From contig JACZZP010000009.1 of assembly GCA_015183035.1 (NCBI GenBank), positions 1,426,001-1,490,000 on the forward strand: DNA of 64,000 nt, given 5' to 3'. Positions within the stretch are counted from its first letter, which is position 1. Every line of letters starts with the position of its first letter. The notes below the pieces were generated by a model. It had not been told where the DNA came from, did not search any database, and was given only the letters and a program-made list of their open reading frames with translations. Below are positions 10,440 through 21,800 of this stretch, piece by piece. This DNA comes from Meloidogyne chitwoodi. Its lineage: Eukaryota; Nematoda; Chromadorea; Rhabditida; Meloidogynidae. The translations under genes were made by a program, and so were the position numbers.

Positions 10440-11180
10440 TAAACCCCGTTGTACAAAAATTTAACTCCTCGTAACTTGGTCAAAGTTTATCCAAAATTTT
10501 TTCAAAAAATATTTTTGAACTCAACTCATCAAGAACTTTCGAATGGTATATCATTTTGTACACTTTCATTATTTTTGGGGTAGACCATTTTTGGTCTCAA
10601 AATTTTGGATGCGTTTTTATGCCAAAAATTTTAAAAAATCATATCTTTTTCAAAAGTAACCTTTTTGAAAATTTTAAAATATTATTATGTTTTAAAAAAT
10701 ATACCAAATTTAATAAAAATACTTTCAATCCAGTTCCATGGCAAAAATACCGAAAAATTTTCGAAAAACCGAAAATTTTCGAATTTTCAAAAATCAGACC
10801 TAACTAACACTATCCTTAAAATTTTTCAATTTTTTCTTTACTAAAAAAAATAGCTAATTTTTTGCTTTATGTAATAACATTTGATTCATTTCAATCCGAC
10901 TAAAATTCGAAAAGTTAAGGTCGATTGAATTTTTCGGAAAATATTCCAAAAGGAGAACCCCTTTGGAATTTGGAAAATTTTTTTTCGTATAAATGTCTTA
11001 TATGGGGTAAAAACACTCTCTGAATACGAATCCGTAGTCAGAAAAATTAAAAAAAAATTTTCGCAAAGTTACGGTCAAAAAACCGTCAGCGTCCGAATTA
11101 CTTTTCGGACTTTAACTCTCTGAGACTCAAGTGTACCCCCAACATGATATATATTTTTAGGAACGTCATAAAATACTCCA
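10440..11180 (+). repeat. Dispersed repeat family, copy B
   Basis: Same landmark order as copy A: GTAACTTGGTCAAA near 10470, TTTCGAATGGTATATCATTTTG near 10538, TCATATCTTTTTCAAAAGTAACC near 10639, CGCAAAGTTACGGTCAAAAAACCGTCAG near 11063, and GACTCAAGTGTACCCCC near 11126. It is clearly diverged from A, so the duplication is not recent. Confidence 0.75.
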
Positions 11181-11389
11181 CAATATTGGCTTTTGAAATT
11201 GGGATTCACACGCCGATTTCAAAAATTGACATAAGAGAACAACACTTGCAGAATTATATCCCACCAAATTTTAACCCGAGACTCAAGTGGCCAACAAACT
11301 TTTTATAGCCACATCGCATGGCTACAAATACATCAACTAAGAACCAAATCCATAAATTTCATTTTCCACTCAAAAATGCACTTTAAATC

Positions 11390-11720
11390 TTCGACCGGCC
11401 ATTTCATTGCCATACTCAAACTCAGCACCAAAATGACCCATCCCATTGAACTCTCCATAGTCGATTACATATTCTCTGAGCATGCTCCAATTTTTATTTA
11501 AAATTTAAATCAAATTCCCTGTTCAGTGCCACACTCAAACTCTGCACCAAAATGGCCCTTCCCAAAAAATTCCCCATACCCCTTTACATATTATCACAAT
11601 ATAAATAAATTTTTATTTAAAATTTAAAGCAAAAACGTCCTGTTCATTGCCGCACTCAAGTTCGGCACCAAAATAACCCATCCCAAAAAATTCTCCATAT
11701 CCGATTACCCATTATCCCTC
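11390..11720. repeat. About 120-bp tandem repeat, three copies (array I)
   Basis: The word CACCAAAAT begins at 11426, 11545 and 11666, preceded each time by a CACTCAA motif and followed by CCCAT/CCTT...CCATA...ATTACATATT. The same unit with the same spacing recurs at 24382-24618, linking this locus to the one at 24-28 kb. Confidence 0.85.
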
Positions 11721-11879
11721 CCAAACATTTTCCACTATATCTACCCGTTCGCTTAATAGCATTTGCAATATTTGGTCACTAAGGAAATCCACGGACAAAA
11801 TGCCAACATTTAAAAAGGGTTAAGAAGGCACTTCGCGCCTTAGAGTTGAGATTTTTCTGAATTTTTTTTTTTAATCCTT

Positions 11880-12130
11880 ATCTACATATCGTGGGCCAGC
11901 CCCCTCCAAGCAAAAGTTTTCCGCTATCTCCGCCCGTTTCAAAGTTAGCACTCTAATCCCGGCCGTTTCGGTGCCTTGCGACACTCGCACCAAAGATTTC
12001 GGATTTTTCCCAAATGCCCCACCAAAAGTGCCCCCCAAGATGTCGCAGTTATATATCTCTCCCGGTCCCCGTTAAGCCAGGGGAGTTTTTTAAAAGTGAC
12101 TTGCAACTTATTTATAGTTTCTTTTGAAAT
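11880..12130 (+). repeat. GC-richer right end of composite repeat locus I
   Basis: The sequence from GTGGGCCAGCCCCCTCC through TTTTCCGCTATCTCC, ATGCCCCACCAAAAGT and ACTTATTTATAGTTTCTTTT is matched in order by 28020-28260. Both copies stop resembling each other right after TTATAGTTTCTTTTGAA, so this may be a shared element end. Confidence 0.7.
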
Positions 12131-12689
12131 TAAAATATTTTTAAAGATTTATATTTTTTTAATTTTAAATGTTTTAAGAAAAGTTTGAAAAATTGCTTTT
12201 GAGTAATGTTTTGATTTTTGTTTTTTTTTAATAAATTAGGTAAAGAATAATGAGTTGACTGAAAAAGTTTAGGATATATTTATTTATTTACTTAGAATCA
12301 AATTTATTTGATAAATTAAATTTAAAAAACTAAAAAAATAATAAAATTGTGAAAAATAAAAGAAAATGTTGAGGAGATAAGTGCCAATAAAATGAGAATA
12401 AAGAAAAAATAAGAAAGAAACAGCTGCTTAAAAAAATTTCAAGCGAGGAAAATTTTCACGAAAAATAAAAATGAAATTAAAAGTAATTTATAAGACATAA
12501 TTTTAAGAAATATAAAGGTAAATTGAATTATTTAGAATTATTTTTTGATAAAATTGACATATTTAATATTAATTCTATAAATTAATTTTAAAAAATTATA
12601 AATCTAATTATATAATTGAGAATAGTTTGTCATTATGTTTGTCCGGTTTTTATAGACAAGTGATTGGGGGAAGTGAAAATGGAGGGTTT
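12131..12689. other. AT-rich intergenic DNA
   Basis: No gene or notable repeat recognised. Confidence 0.5.
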
Positions 12690-12959
12690 TTATAGTAGTT
12701 TTTGATAGTTGGATACTATATAAACAGCTATTTTCTCATCATTCTTTAGTGGTGGTGGTCGGTCAAGCGGCGGTGGCCGAGGACGAACCCTGTACAAAAA
12801 CAATATTATATAATATTTATTTAATTAATTATATATTCTTATATCAATTTTCTCCTTACTTCTTTCTCTTCTTCACTTTAGTTCCAGAGGGATTTTTCTT
12901 ATCTGCCTTTTTTGTAGAGACAGAATTATCCAAATAAAATGCCAAGAATAACAAAAATC
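12690..12959 (-). CDS. Candidate 3' exons of a small secreted proline/lysine-rich peptide
   Basis: Two exons join well. The upstream exon (12959-12860) reads FLLFLAFYLDNSVST, then KKADKKNPSGTKVKKRKK. It is followed by a strong donor (gtaagg), a 70-nt AT-rich intron and a good acceptor (tgtacag), and then VRPRPPPLDRPPPLKNDEKIAVYIVSNYQKLL and a stop at 12690. The first part looks like the hydrophobic core of a signal peptide and the rest is a basic, proline-rich secreted tail. The GC-rich exon 12740-12789 stands out from its surroundings. I could not find an exon with an ATG in the required phase upstream, so the 5' end is missing and the gene is tentative. Confidence 0.35.
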
Positions 12960-13524
12960 CTTTAAAAAAAAATAATTTAAAATTAATTATATTATATTAA
13001 TTTATTAATTAATAACATAAATAAAAAAGGGTGCCAAACTAATTCTTATATCAAATGAACTCTGCTTTTTGCCTTCTTATATTCTATTTTGAAGACAAAA
13101 CCATTTTCTTCTTTATAACCAAAATCATCTTCATTATAAGAAGCAACAAATTAAATGAAGATAATTAATAAAAGATTAACAATAAAAATAAGGCCATTTA
13201 TATATTTAAAAAAAACAAAACAAAATATATAGAAAATAGGCAAATGAAGACTTTAAAAATGAATTAATTTACTTTTTCAATTCTTTTATATTTTCGCTAT
13301 AAATTCAACTTTTAAGTGTGACCATCTTTTTTTAGGACAAAAAATATAAAAAAGAAATACTTATAAGTGTATTAAATCAAAAATAAATAAATATAAAATA
13401 ATATTATTAAAAAATAATAAAATCAAAAATAAATAATAAAATTAAATTAAAAATGTTAATAAAATTATTTAACTCAAATTATTTTTTAATTATTCTTTTT
13501 ACTGAATTTTTACTAAATCAGAAA

Positions 13525-13987
13525 ATGTCTTTTGGTAAATAATTTAAAATAATTAAAAATAACAAATATATCTAAATTTAAATATATGTAGCTATTGACA
13601 ATTGTCCAATGCAAATAATTCAACATATAATCAAACGAACAATTGAAGTAACAAATAATGGAGATATTTCTTCTCAAATGCAAGTAATATATATATTTAT
13701 TAAATTATAATTTATATTTTTTAAAATAGTTAATACGTCGTATAATGGAAGATATATATGGAGGTTCTTGGGGTGTTATAATAATTAAAGGAATTAACTT
13801 AATTTCAAAATCTGTACATTGGACAATTCCTGACCATAAAAATAAAGATGGATCTTCAGCTTTTTGTTTATATACAGATAATGGAATTCAATATAATATT
13901 TTTAAAACAGGTGATAAAGATACAGAAGATCGTGTAACCTTAGAACAAGCAATGGCAAAAATAATTAATAATATTAAAAATAACTAA
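13525..13987 (+). CDS. Dynein light chain (LC8/DYNLL-like, divergent)
   Basis: Three exons (13525-13534, 13592-13683, 13730-13987) give 119 residues with perfect phase. The product reads MSFAIDNCPMQIIQHIIKRTIEV..., then IRRIMEDIYGGSWGVIIIKG, SKSVHWTIPDH, FCLYTDNGIQYNIFKTG and a tail. Order and spacing follow the LC8 fold: helix (NC.M...), helix (I.....D..YGG.W), strand (I.KG...), strand and final strand (I..FKTG). LC8 proteins are dimeric hubs that bind dynein intermediate chain and many other partners. It differs from conserved LC8 at most core positions, and the last 24 residues are an extra tail, so it is a diverged, probably lineage-expanded paralogue. Confidence 0.7.
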
Positions 13988-14375
13988 AATTAAAAAAAAT
14001 TAATTATAATTTTTTATTAATATATTTTTTATATTACCTAATTAATATGAAAATTAAAAAAATAAAATTTAAAAAATTATCAAGAATTAAATAGATATGT
14101 TAATCTCTATATATTATTTTATTATTAATTATAATTTAGCTTTAAATTTTTTTATTAATTAATTAATTTGCTAAATATATTTATTATTAATAAATAATTT
14201 AATAATTTTATTTCCTTAATTTAAAAATAATATAAACTATTAATAACTTTCAAAATAATAATGTATTTAAGAAATAAATAAATTAATTTTTTTTTAATAA
14301 ACTAAAATTTACTATATAAAATAATGCAAAAATATATTTTTTAATTAAAAATATTTAAAATAAATAAAAATAAAA

Positions 14376-14570
14376 ATGAATCAATTATTTTTAATTTTCT
14401 GTTGTTTATTTATTTTATTAACAATTATTTCTAATAAAATGATTCAATCTGCACCAGGTTATGGATATGGTTATGGAAGTGGAATGGGTGGTGGAAGTTT
14501 AATGTTTGGAGGTTTTTTAATTTTTATTTTTATTATTTTAATTTTTTTAAATTTTCCAGGAAGCAAATAA
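14376..14570 (+). CDS. Small secreted/membrane Gly-Tyr peptide
   Basis: A 64-residue ORF: a hydrophobic signal-like start (MNQLFLIFCCLFILLTIIS), a short GYGYGYGSGMGGGS stretch, and a second hydrophobic segment (GGFLIFIFIILIFLNF) near the C-terminus. This is the layout of many short nematode secreted or cuticle-associated peptides with Gly/Tyr repeats. No intron is needed. The family is not identified; the second hydrophobic segment makes membrane retention possible. Confidence 0.5.
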   Translation: MNQLFLIFCCLFILLTIISNKMIQSAPGYGYGYGSGMGGGSLMFGGFLIFIFIILIFLNFPGSK

Positions 14571-14738
14571 ACGAATATTAATAAAATAAATTAAAAAATT
14601 ATAATACATAATTTTTTAATAGTTTGTAAATATTTAATGTTTTTAATATTATTAATAAAAAGGATATTATTGTTAAAAATATTTTTTTAATAACTCTATC
14701 AAGGATGTAAAATAATTCCTAAATATTAAAAATTAAAT

Positions 14739-14939
14739 TAATTTTAAAATTAAATAATTTCCATAATCATCCCCCGTTGTTCCATGACCTTTCCAGATGT
14801 TCGAAAGGATTATGGACTTTTCCGTTTGGTATACCATGAGCAAGGCAACGTGATAAAAAACATAAAATTCTGAACAACAAGGAAGAAAGTCATGAAACAA
14901 AGGGATAAAGTTATAGAATGATTTTTAATTTTAAAATTA
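14739..14939. mobile_element. Foldback/MITE-like element, about 200 bp, imperfect terminal repeats
   Basis: The left end (ATTTTAAAATTAAATAATTTCC..ATAATCAT..GTTCCATGACCTTTCC) is mirrored by the right end (GGAAGAAAGTCATGAAAC...GAATGATTTTTAATTTTAAAAT) with gaps and mismatches over about 55 bp. It is GC-richer than its surroundings and has no ORF. Its ends are AT-rich, so the target duplication cannot be defined. Confidence 0.5.
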
Positions 14940-17900
14940 TCTCATAGGTATTTCTAGAGTAGTTGAAAATTAAGTAAACATTTTTATGGCATGACAAGAA
15001 CACAAAACTTTTTTTAAAGGTTAATAGCCAAATTAAGATAAATGTTGATTAAAAATATACCAATTTTTAATAATAATCCTTTACACTTATAAGTCAAAAT
15101 AAAATATTTAGATTTATTAATATTTTGTTTTTATTTATATTAATTCATCTATTATTATTATTAATTCATTCACCCAACCGATTGTATACAAACAATCAAT
15201 CCATCTCAATTCAATCCAGAAAATCTCTTTCCTTATTTTTCTTTCTTTCGCCACCCGCATCATTCAGTCAACTATCAATTCTCCTAAAACATTCAAACAA
15301 CTAAATATATTTATTTTTTCATGTCTTCCACTTCAATTTTTATTCATTCACCGTCAATTCTTTATAAATAAATATATCACCCGGTTTTTCTAGTTTGTGG
15401 CGTTGTTTATAACTGCGAGCGATGTTTAGCTTTTATTTCTCCTTTTATTTCAACTCTCCGTAAAAGTCCGGTCTATATATCTATGTACATTTTTATATCC
15501 TCTTTTCTCCAGTTCTACCATCCGGAGTTTTTGTTTTATGCATGTAGGTAAAATCAAAAATTTGCCAAAAAAATTAAAATAAATGAAGGTAAAATATTAT
15601 ATCATACATATAGGTATATAATGTATAATTGATTGTAAAGGAAGGTTAATTCATAATATTTTGTATATTTATGACGAGTATCAAATTTAGTTTAGATGAT
15701 ATATTGTATTTTGTTCAATGGTAATATTAAAACAAACATTTTCGTCGTCATTAAAAATAACTTGCTTCAGCACTTCCCCAATTCTTACTATCTAGAAAAT
15801 TTGATAACAACTCAATTAGACAATCTGTTATGTAATTTCTACCTCATTGTCGCTGCATTTCAATAGACAATAAAAATTGACAAGTTGTAACATTTCAAGT
15901 TGTCTAACGCGCTCTTGTTATTCTTTCTTTTTTATTTTATTAATTCCTCCTTACTAAAATGTTAGAGAATTCCTTACAGAGGAGACGCAAAGGAGATATT
16001 CAATATATTTAATGTATATCATCTTATTGCTGAGACCATACGTTTGTCATTGCGCCAGGCAACTATTACTATTTTCTGGTCCTCTTCACCTCTACTGCAG
16101 TTTCACTGCATTCAACTCCTCTAAAGCTACTCTCTTCCTAAATTTCTCCTCATTCATAAAACTCTCACATACAAAACCATCACCACATTGCTGTGACAAT
16201 TGCTTTTTTTCATTCTCTTCTAACTATATTTACTATGTAGTTACCAACAAATTTCTTCTTTATAAAAAGTCCAATTACAAAACGCCCATCAATATTATAT
16301 TTCGTTTGTTTTTGCTAATCCTGTTAACTTTTTCTTATAAATATATTGGATAATAATCATCAAATATGTATACTAAATGATTTTATTGCGGTAAGATAAT
16401 ATACTTACGTATAATTGAACTGACAAATGAGAAGTTATGTATGAAATACTCAAATACGAAGTATTAACCAGCTATATATGTACATATTGCTGACTTTTGT
16501 TTACAGAACTGATAATATATTTTTTCTGGAAAATACAGTAAATTGTTTTTATGTAATATGTATGTATATTTTGAAAAAAATTCGTATAAAAATGAAACTA
16601 CATGTAATTTATTTCCATTAATTTGTTTGAAACACATCTAAATCCAAAATATTTTTTAATTCTTCGTTTTCTAAAATTATCCACTATATTTCTATTGAAA
16701 ACCGTTGACTTTATCTTTTGGATATATTCATTTATTGATCTTTATTGAATGTGCTTTTTTGAACATTTTTAATAGATTGGGCATTATGTATTCTGGATAT
16801 TTTGTACCCGCGCCTCTTCACATTGTTATTTCTCTCTATATTGCTTTGCTTACCCACTTTTCATTACACTGTTGTCTATCCTTCTCCGCTTGGGTTTGTG
16901 TCGAAGAAAGCTGTTGTGTGAGGAGTTGTTCTCTTTTTTTTGGCTGTCCTCTCCATTCATTCATTTTATTTATTCACTTAATTAAATACTTACAACCCAC
17001 GGGACTAAATAAATGTATAAAAAAGTCGATTGAACCCCACACGAGCGTTAATGATATTTCTTAAATGCCATTTTGTATTTTTTGTTAGCGTTGTCATCAA
17101 TCAGGTTCACGTCAACGCGAACGTAAATAAATCCATTAAAACACTTGTCGCTCATTAATTCACTTATATACACACATTTATATACTTAATTTTTCAATTA
17201 AGTACATACAATATGATGTATATAAATAGTTTGCAAAAAAATAAGCAAAAAAATTATTTTTTTATTCAGACTTTTCGCATTCTGACAATTGAGTCTTAAT
17301 AAAAATTGATAATTTTAAGTATTTTCTATTAAAAAGGCTATGATTTTGATTTCGGGGGGCAAACACCAAGCTAGTAATTTTCCACTGACCATGAGAGGAA
17401 TCTTCAGGCTTATTTCCCGGAATTTTATTATCTACTCTAAAGTAAATTTTTTTAACCTGTACTATGTATTTGTGATCTATTAAGAATATTTAAATATCAT
17501 TTTTCTAGTTTTTACACCATCTGCATTTACTCATGTATATAATACGGAAAAAAAATTTAAATTTTATTTTTATTTATTTATAAATTTTAATATTTTTATA
17601 TGTTTAAATTTTTTTAACTAATTTTCCTTTAAAAATTTACAAATATTTTCCTACATTTATTTTTTTTTACACCTTGTATACATATTTATGTAATTAAAAT
17701 ATAAATGAACGCTAGCTACTACACCATTCCAATAAATATAACGAATGAATTCTTCATCTTTTTTTATTTAATACCTTTCTATTAATCAATATAAATATTT
17801 TTTTCTTCAAATTCTAAGGATCCCCGAAGTTTTCTCTACAATTATTTGTTTGTCTAAATTTTCTTCATCTTTCATAAATAAAATCATCACACTAACTTTA

Positions 17901-18758
17901 ACAATATTCACAACTCATAAATATTTTGCCTTTAAAAAGTAAAGGAAAATATTGGTAATCCTTCCTTTAATTTTTATTTCCTTTTTTTATTTTTATAATT
18001 TAAAATATCAATATTAAAGTTAAAAATTCTGATCTTTTAGTGATTCTGATTAAGGCTTAAAAAAGAGCATTTAATAAAAATTAATTTTTTTCTTTATTTC
18101 AATCAATAATCAACAAGCATATATGTAGATAAATTTCTTTCAAAATTTGCGTAAACACAAATTTCAAAAATATTGTAAAATTTAGTTTTTGTATTAAATT
18201 AACGCATCAAATACCCAAATTATTTAAATTTATACTAAAAACTAATTACGTTAAAAATTTTTTTTGAAAAATCATTATTTTTTTAATTCTGAAATTTATT
18301 GATCTAATAGATACATAAGACTAACAATAAAATGTATTTTAATAATTTTTTAGCCTTGAGGAAAATTTTTTATTGAATTTGAATAAAACGTTTCTTGACC
18401 AGTGATTGGAATTTTCGATTTTGCTCATGCTCATACCGGCTAGTTTTATCTCTTACTTCATATCGAGGTATGAAGTATGATTTTGGTATATTCTTTAAAT
18501 CACTTGTCTTGACTACAAAAATTATTTAAATAATTAAAATGCCGTCTCGATATTTTTTTTAATTTTTTAAATAATTATAAAAAAATAAATTATTTTTAAT
18601 TTCAGTAAGAATAAAAGATATAAATTTCTTTATTATAATCAAAGCTAAATTTTACTAAAATTATTTTTAAATAACAACAAAAATAAAAAATTGTAAATTT
18701 ACCTACAACTTTAGCTGTTCTATAAACAAAATCAATCATTATCAAACTGGTAGAAGAA
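14940..18758. other. Long intergenic region (3.8 kb)
   Basis: I see only short frames rich in Phe/Leu/Ser with no family resemblance (16012-16353, 16705-17064) and no splice-linked domain. The pyrimidine-rich tract at about 15180-15540 is compatible with a promoter or UTR. The stretch probably contains regulatory DNA for the gene at 18819. No RNA gene recognised. Confidence 0.5.
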
Positions 18759-18779
18759 AGGCCCTGTTCAAATGGGCCT
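18759..18779 (+). promoter_or_regulatory. 5'-leader hairpin upstream of the 18819 gene
   Basis: AGGCCC (18759-18764) pairs perfectly with GGGCCT (18774-18779) across a 9-nt loop, 39 bp before the ATG. In DNA this AT-rich, a six-pair all-GC stem stands out. It could affect translation or mark a trans-splice leader junction; there is no direct evidence for either. Confidence 0.35.
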
Positions 18780-18818
18780 CACCAAAATAAGAAAAAGAAA
18801 CAACATAAACAGAAACAA

Positions 18819-21800
18819 ATGGTTAATAATATTACAACATCAACAGAAACAGAAGAGGAAGAAAGGTTAATTGAGAGAATTGAAAAAGTTGATAATGGAG
18901 AGATGAGTTTTGAAGCAGTTCCTTGTATGTTTAAAAGTCGTCAAGAAGATGGAGCAGAAGAATCTCTTTTTGGACTTTTAATTAGACCAGCTATTGCCTC
19001 AAATAATACAACAGAACTTAATAACAAAAATGGTGAGAAATTAAGTGATGATAACAACAAACATATATTGATGGCTTCTACTAGTGCAGATAATAAAGAG
19101 GTTAGTTTAAGAGATTATTTTTTTTAATTTAATAATTTAATTTTCTCGTATTTGATTTTATTTTTAATAATTAACCTTAGAATTATCATTATTATTTAAT
19201 TATAGCAATTAATTTTCTATTTCAATAATTTTCTTTATCCTCATAACATTTAGCTTTCTCTATTTTATTTAACTATATATATACATATTCTTAAGATTTT
19301 ATTTTAGTTTTTCTTTTTATGCCAAAAAGTATATTTACCACGAGTTGGACAATATAGAGAATAAACAGAAGATTATTATTATATGTATGTATAATATATA
19401 TTTTCTTTTATATCCATTTATTGCTTTCACCTTCCATCTTTTCAAGAAGCAATTTTTTCTTATTCAAACCAGTGGACCTTTTTTTCAAATAATACATTTA
19501 CTACTCTTCGACCCATTCCCGACAATCCATTGCTTAAATAATGGTGGCAGTGGCCATAGGAAGAGTCAATTCATTCTTTCCCGCATTTTGTCCTTCTTCT
19601 ATTCTCTTACTCCATTAGCCAATTCCACATTTTTGCGTTTCATCCATTTTTTTAGTTTCTGTCACTATATACCGCTTGTTTTCTTTTTTCTAAATGTTTT
19701 ATTATTTGAAAAGAAAAAGTGAGAACAACAACTAAAGCTCTAAATTGGATTGTAAAAATGATAAGGAAAGAGGGGTTAACTTAGTCCAATCAAATAATTC
19801 GTGTAAACAAAAACATATTTTGGATAAAATGGAAGAATTAGATTACTTTTAATTTGTTTATAAGTCTTAAAAGATTCTAAATTATATAGAGTTATATTTA
19901 TATTTTAATTATAAATATACTAAAATGTTTTTATAATTAAAAGATTAAAATATAAGTACATACATATCCATTTTTTATTATTTTTTAACTTTAAACTATC
20001 AAATTAATTTTTAAGAATAATTTAGTTTTTTGTTTTCGTTGCTTTTCATTTTATTTTAGTTTTATTATTTAGAATAAATATTTGTAAAGAAAAATATTGA
20101 AAGAGTTGGAAAATTAAAAAAAGAGTACACACTTTACTTTTTTGACAGAGTCAAAAAAACAAATAAAATTTTATATGTAAAGCTAAAGATAGTCAAAAAA
20201 AGAGATAATGCTTAATTTTTTTTATTAAATAATATTTTATTTAATATTTTTTAGCAATCATCACTTCTCTCAAATCTACCCAACTCAATGCTCTTACCAT
20301 CTTGTAGTAATTCAGTTAGAGGTATTAACCCTTCTTCCGTTATTTTTGCTTCCAAAATGCTTCATTTACATCCAAAGGGTAAACAAATCCCTTCTATTAC
20401 CTCTTTACCTTTTTTGCCTGCTCCTTCTGGGGTGCCACCAATTTTGCCTAGACCAAAACAGCAAAAAAGGCTTAAAAATATATTACTTAAAAATTCAAAA
20501 GTAATACCAATTCAACCAAAAATAGCAACTACGTCATCATCTTTTAATAAAGCAGCATTATTTAATAGAAAAGATAATTGTTCTACTAAAGCTTTTATTG
20601 AATTACCTTTCAATAATTCTTCATTACAAGTATTTTTAAATTAAAATATTAATAATAGTATATTTTTAATTTGTCAAATATTTTTTACTTTAACGTATAT
20701 TATGCAAAAATTAATGCTAAACTTATTTTTAATGTTAAATAATCCAAAAACGGTTGTTTGGCAAAGTAAAGTCTTAGAGGAATAAATATTTATTTAATTG
20801 CGTGTTTGTTGATGTAGGAAAGGGATAACAAATTATTATATTTGTGCTTTAAATAAATAAAAAAAGGAGAGACATTCCAAATATTACAAGCTTTATTTTT
20901 TATGAATTGAAAAAAATATTCAAAAATATCATTTTTTTCTAAAGATTTGAAGAGTAACAAATATTGTTTTTTTTAATTTAATTTTTTAGGTTTTATCATC
21001 AAATAGCCAACAATTATCATCTAATAATAATAATAATACTTTAAGTATTTCTACATCTTTAGCAGCTAGTTGTAGTAATACCTTAGAATGTCAAAATATT
21101 ACCTCTGGTCTTTTAACAACAAATATTCATTCACCAACTTCTCCAAAATTGGCGACAATTAAAAAATGCCAAAAACGGAAAATAACTCCAATAAAAGAAA
21201 ATAAAAGAAAAGAAGAAAAATATTCTCTTCAAAAACAAACACCTAATAAATTAAAAAAACATCAAAAAAATAATAATAAAAAAGTAAAACAACAAAATCA
21301 ACGTAATTCAGAAGTAATGCTTGGTGAAGATCTTCATGAAATAGACCTTTCTCAATTAGTTAATTCAACTGTAATAACTACTGAAGATTATTTACCTAGG
21401 TTTTTTATAATAAATAAAAAAGATAATATTTTCTATTTTTGGAATTTTCTTTTAGTTTTTTTAAAAAGGATAAAAACCTTTGACGGATTATTTTAACATT
21501 TTAAAGTTATTTCTATTTTGTTTATTAAAATAATAAAAAATTAAAAAAAATTAATATTTATTTTGTAAAATAAAAGATATAATATTTTTTTGATTATTTT
21601 TTAAAATATAATTTAAATTAATTTAAGTCAATCTGAGCCACCAATTTATACAAATATGGATATGTATAATACAAATAATAATAATTGTTGTATTGATTTA
21701 CATCAACAAACAACTAGCAATAATATTCCTTTAACTCAACAACAAAGGCTAAACTTTGTAGAACATGTAATTATTTTTAAATTTTATTTATTTATTTTTA

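Noticed and set aside
16012..17064. 113- and 119-residue plus-strand ORFs
   Set aside because: Phe/Leu/Ser-rich composition expected from T-rich DNA, no splice partners or motifs.
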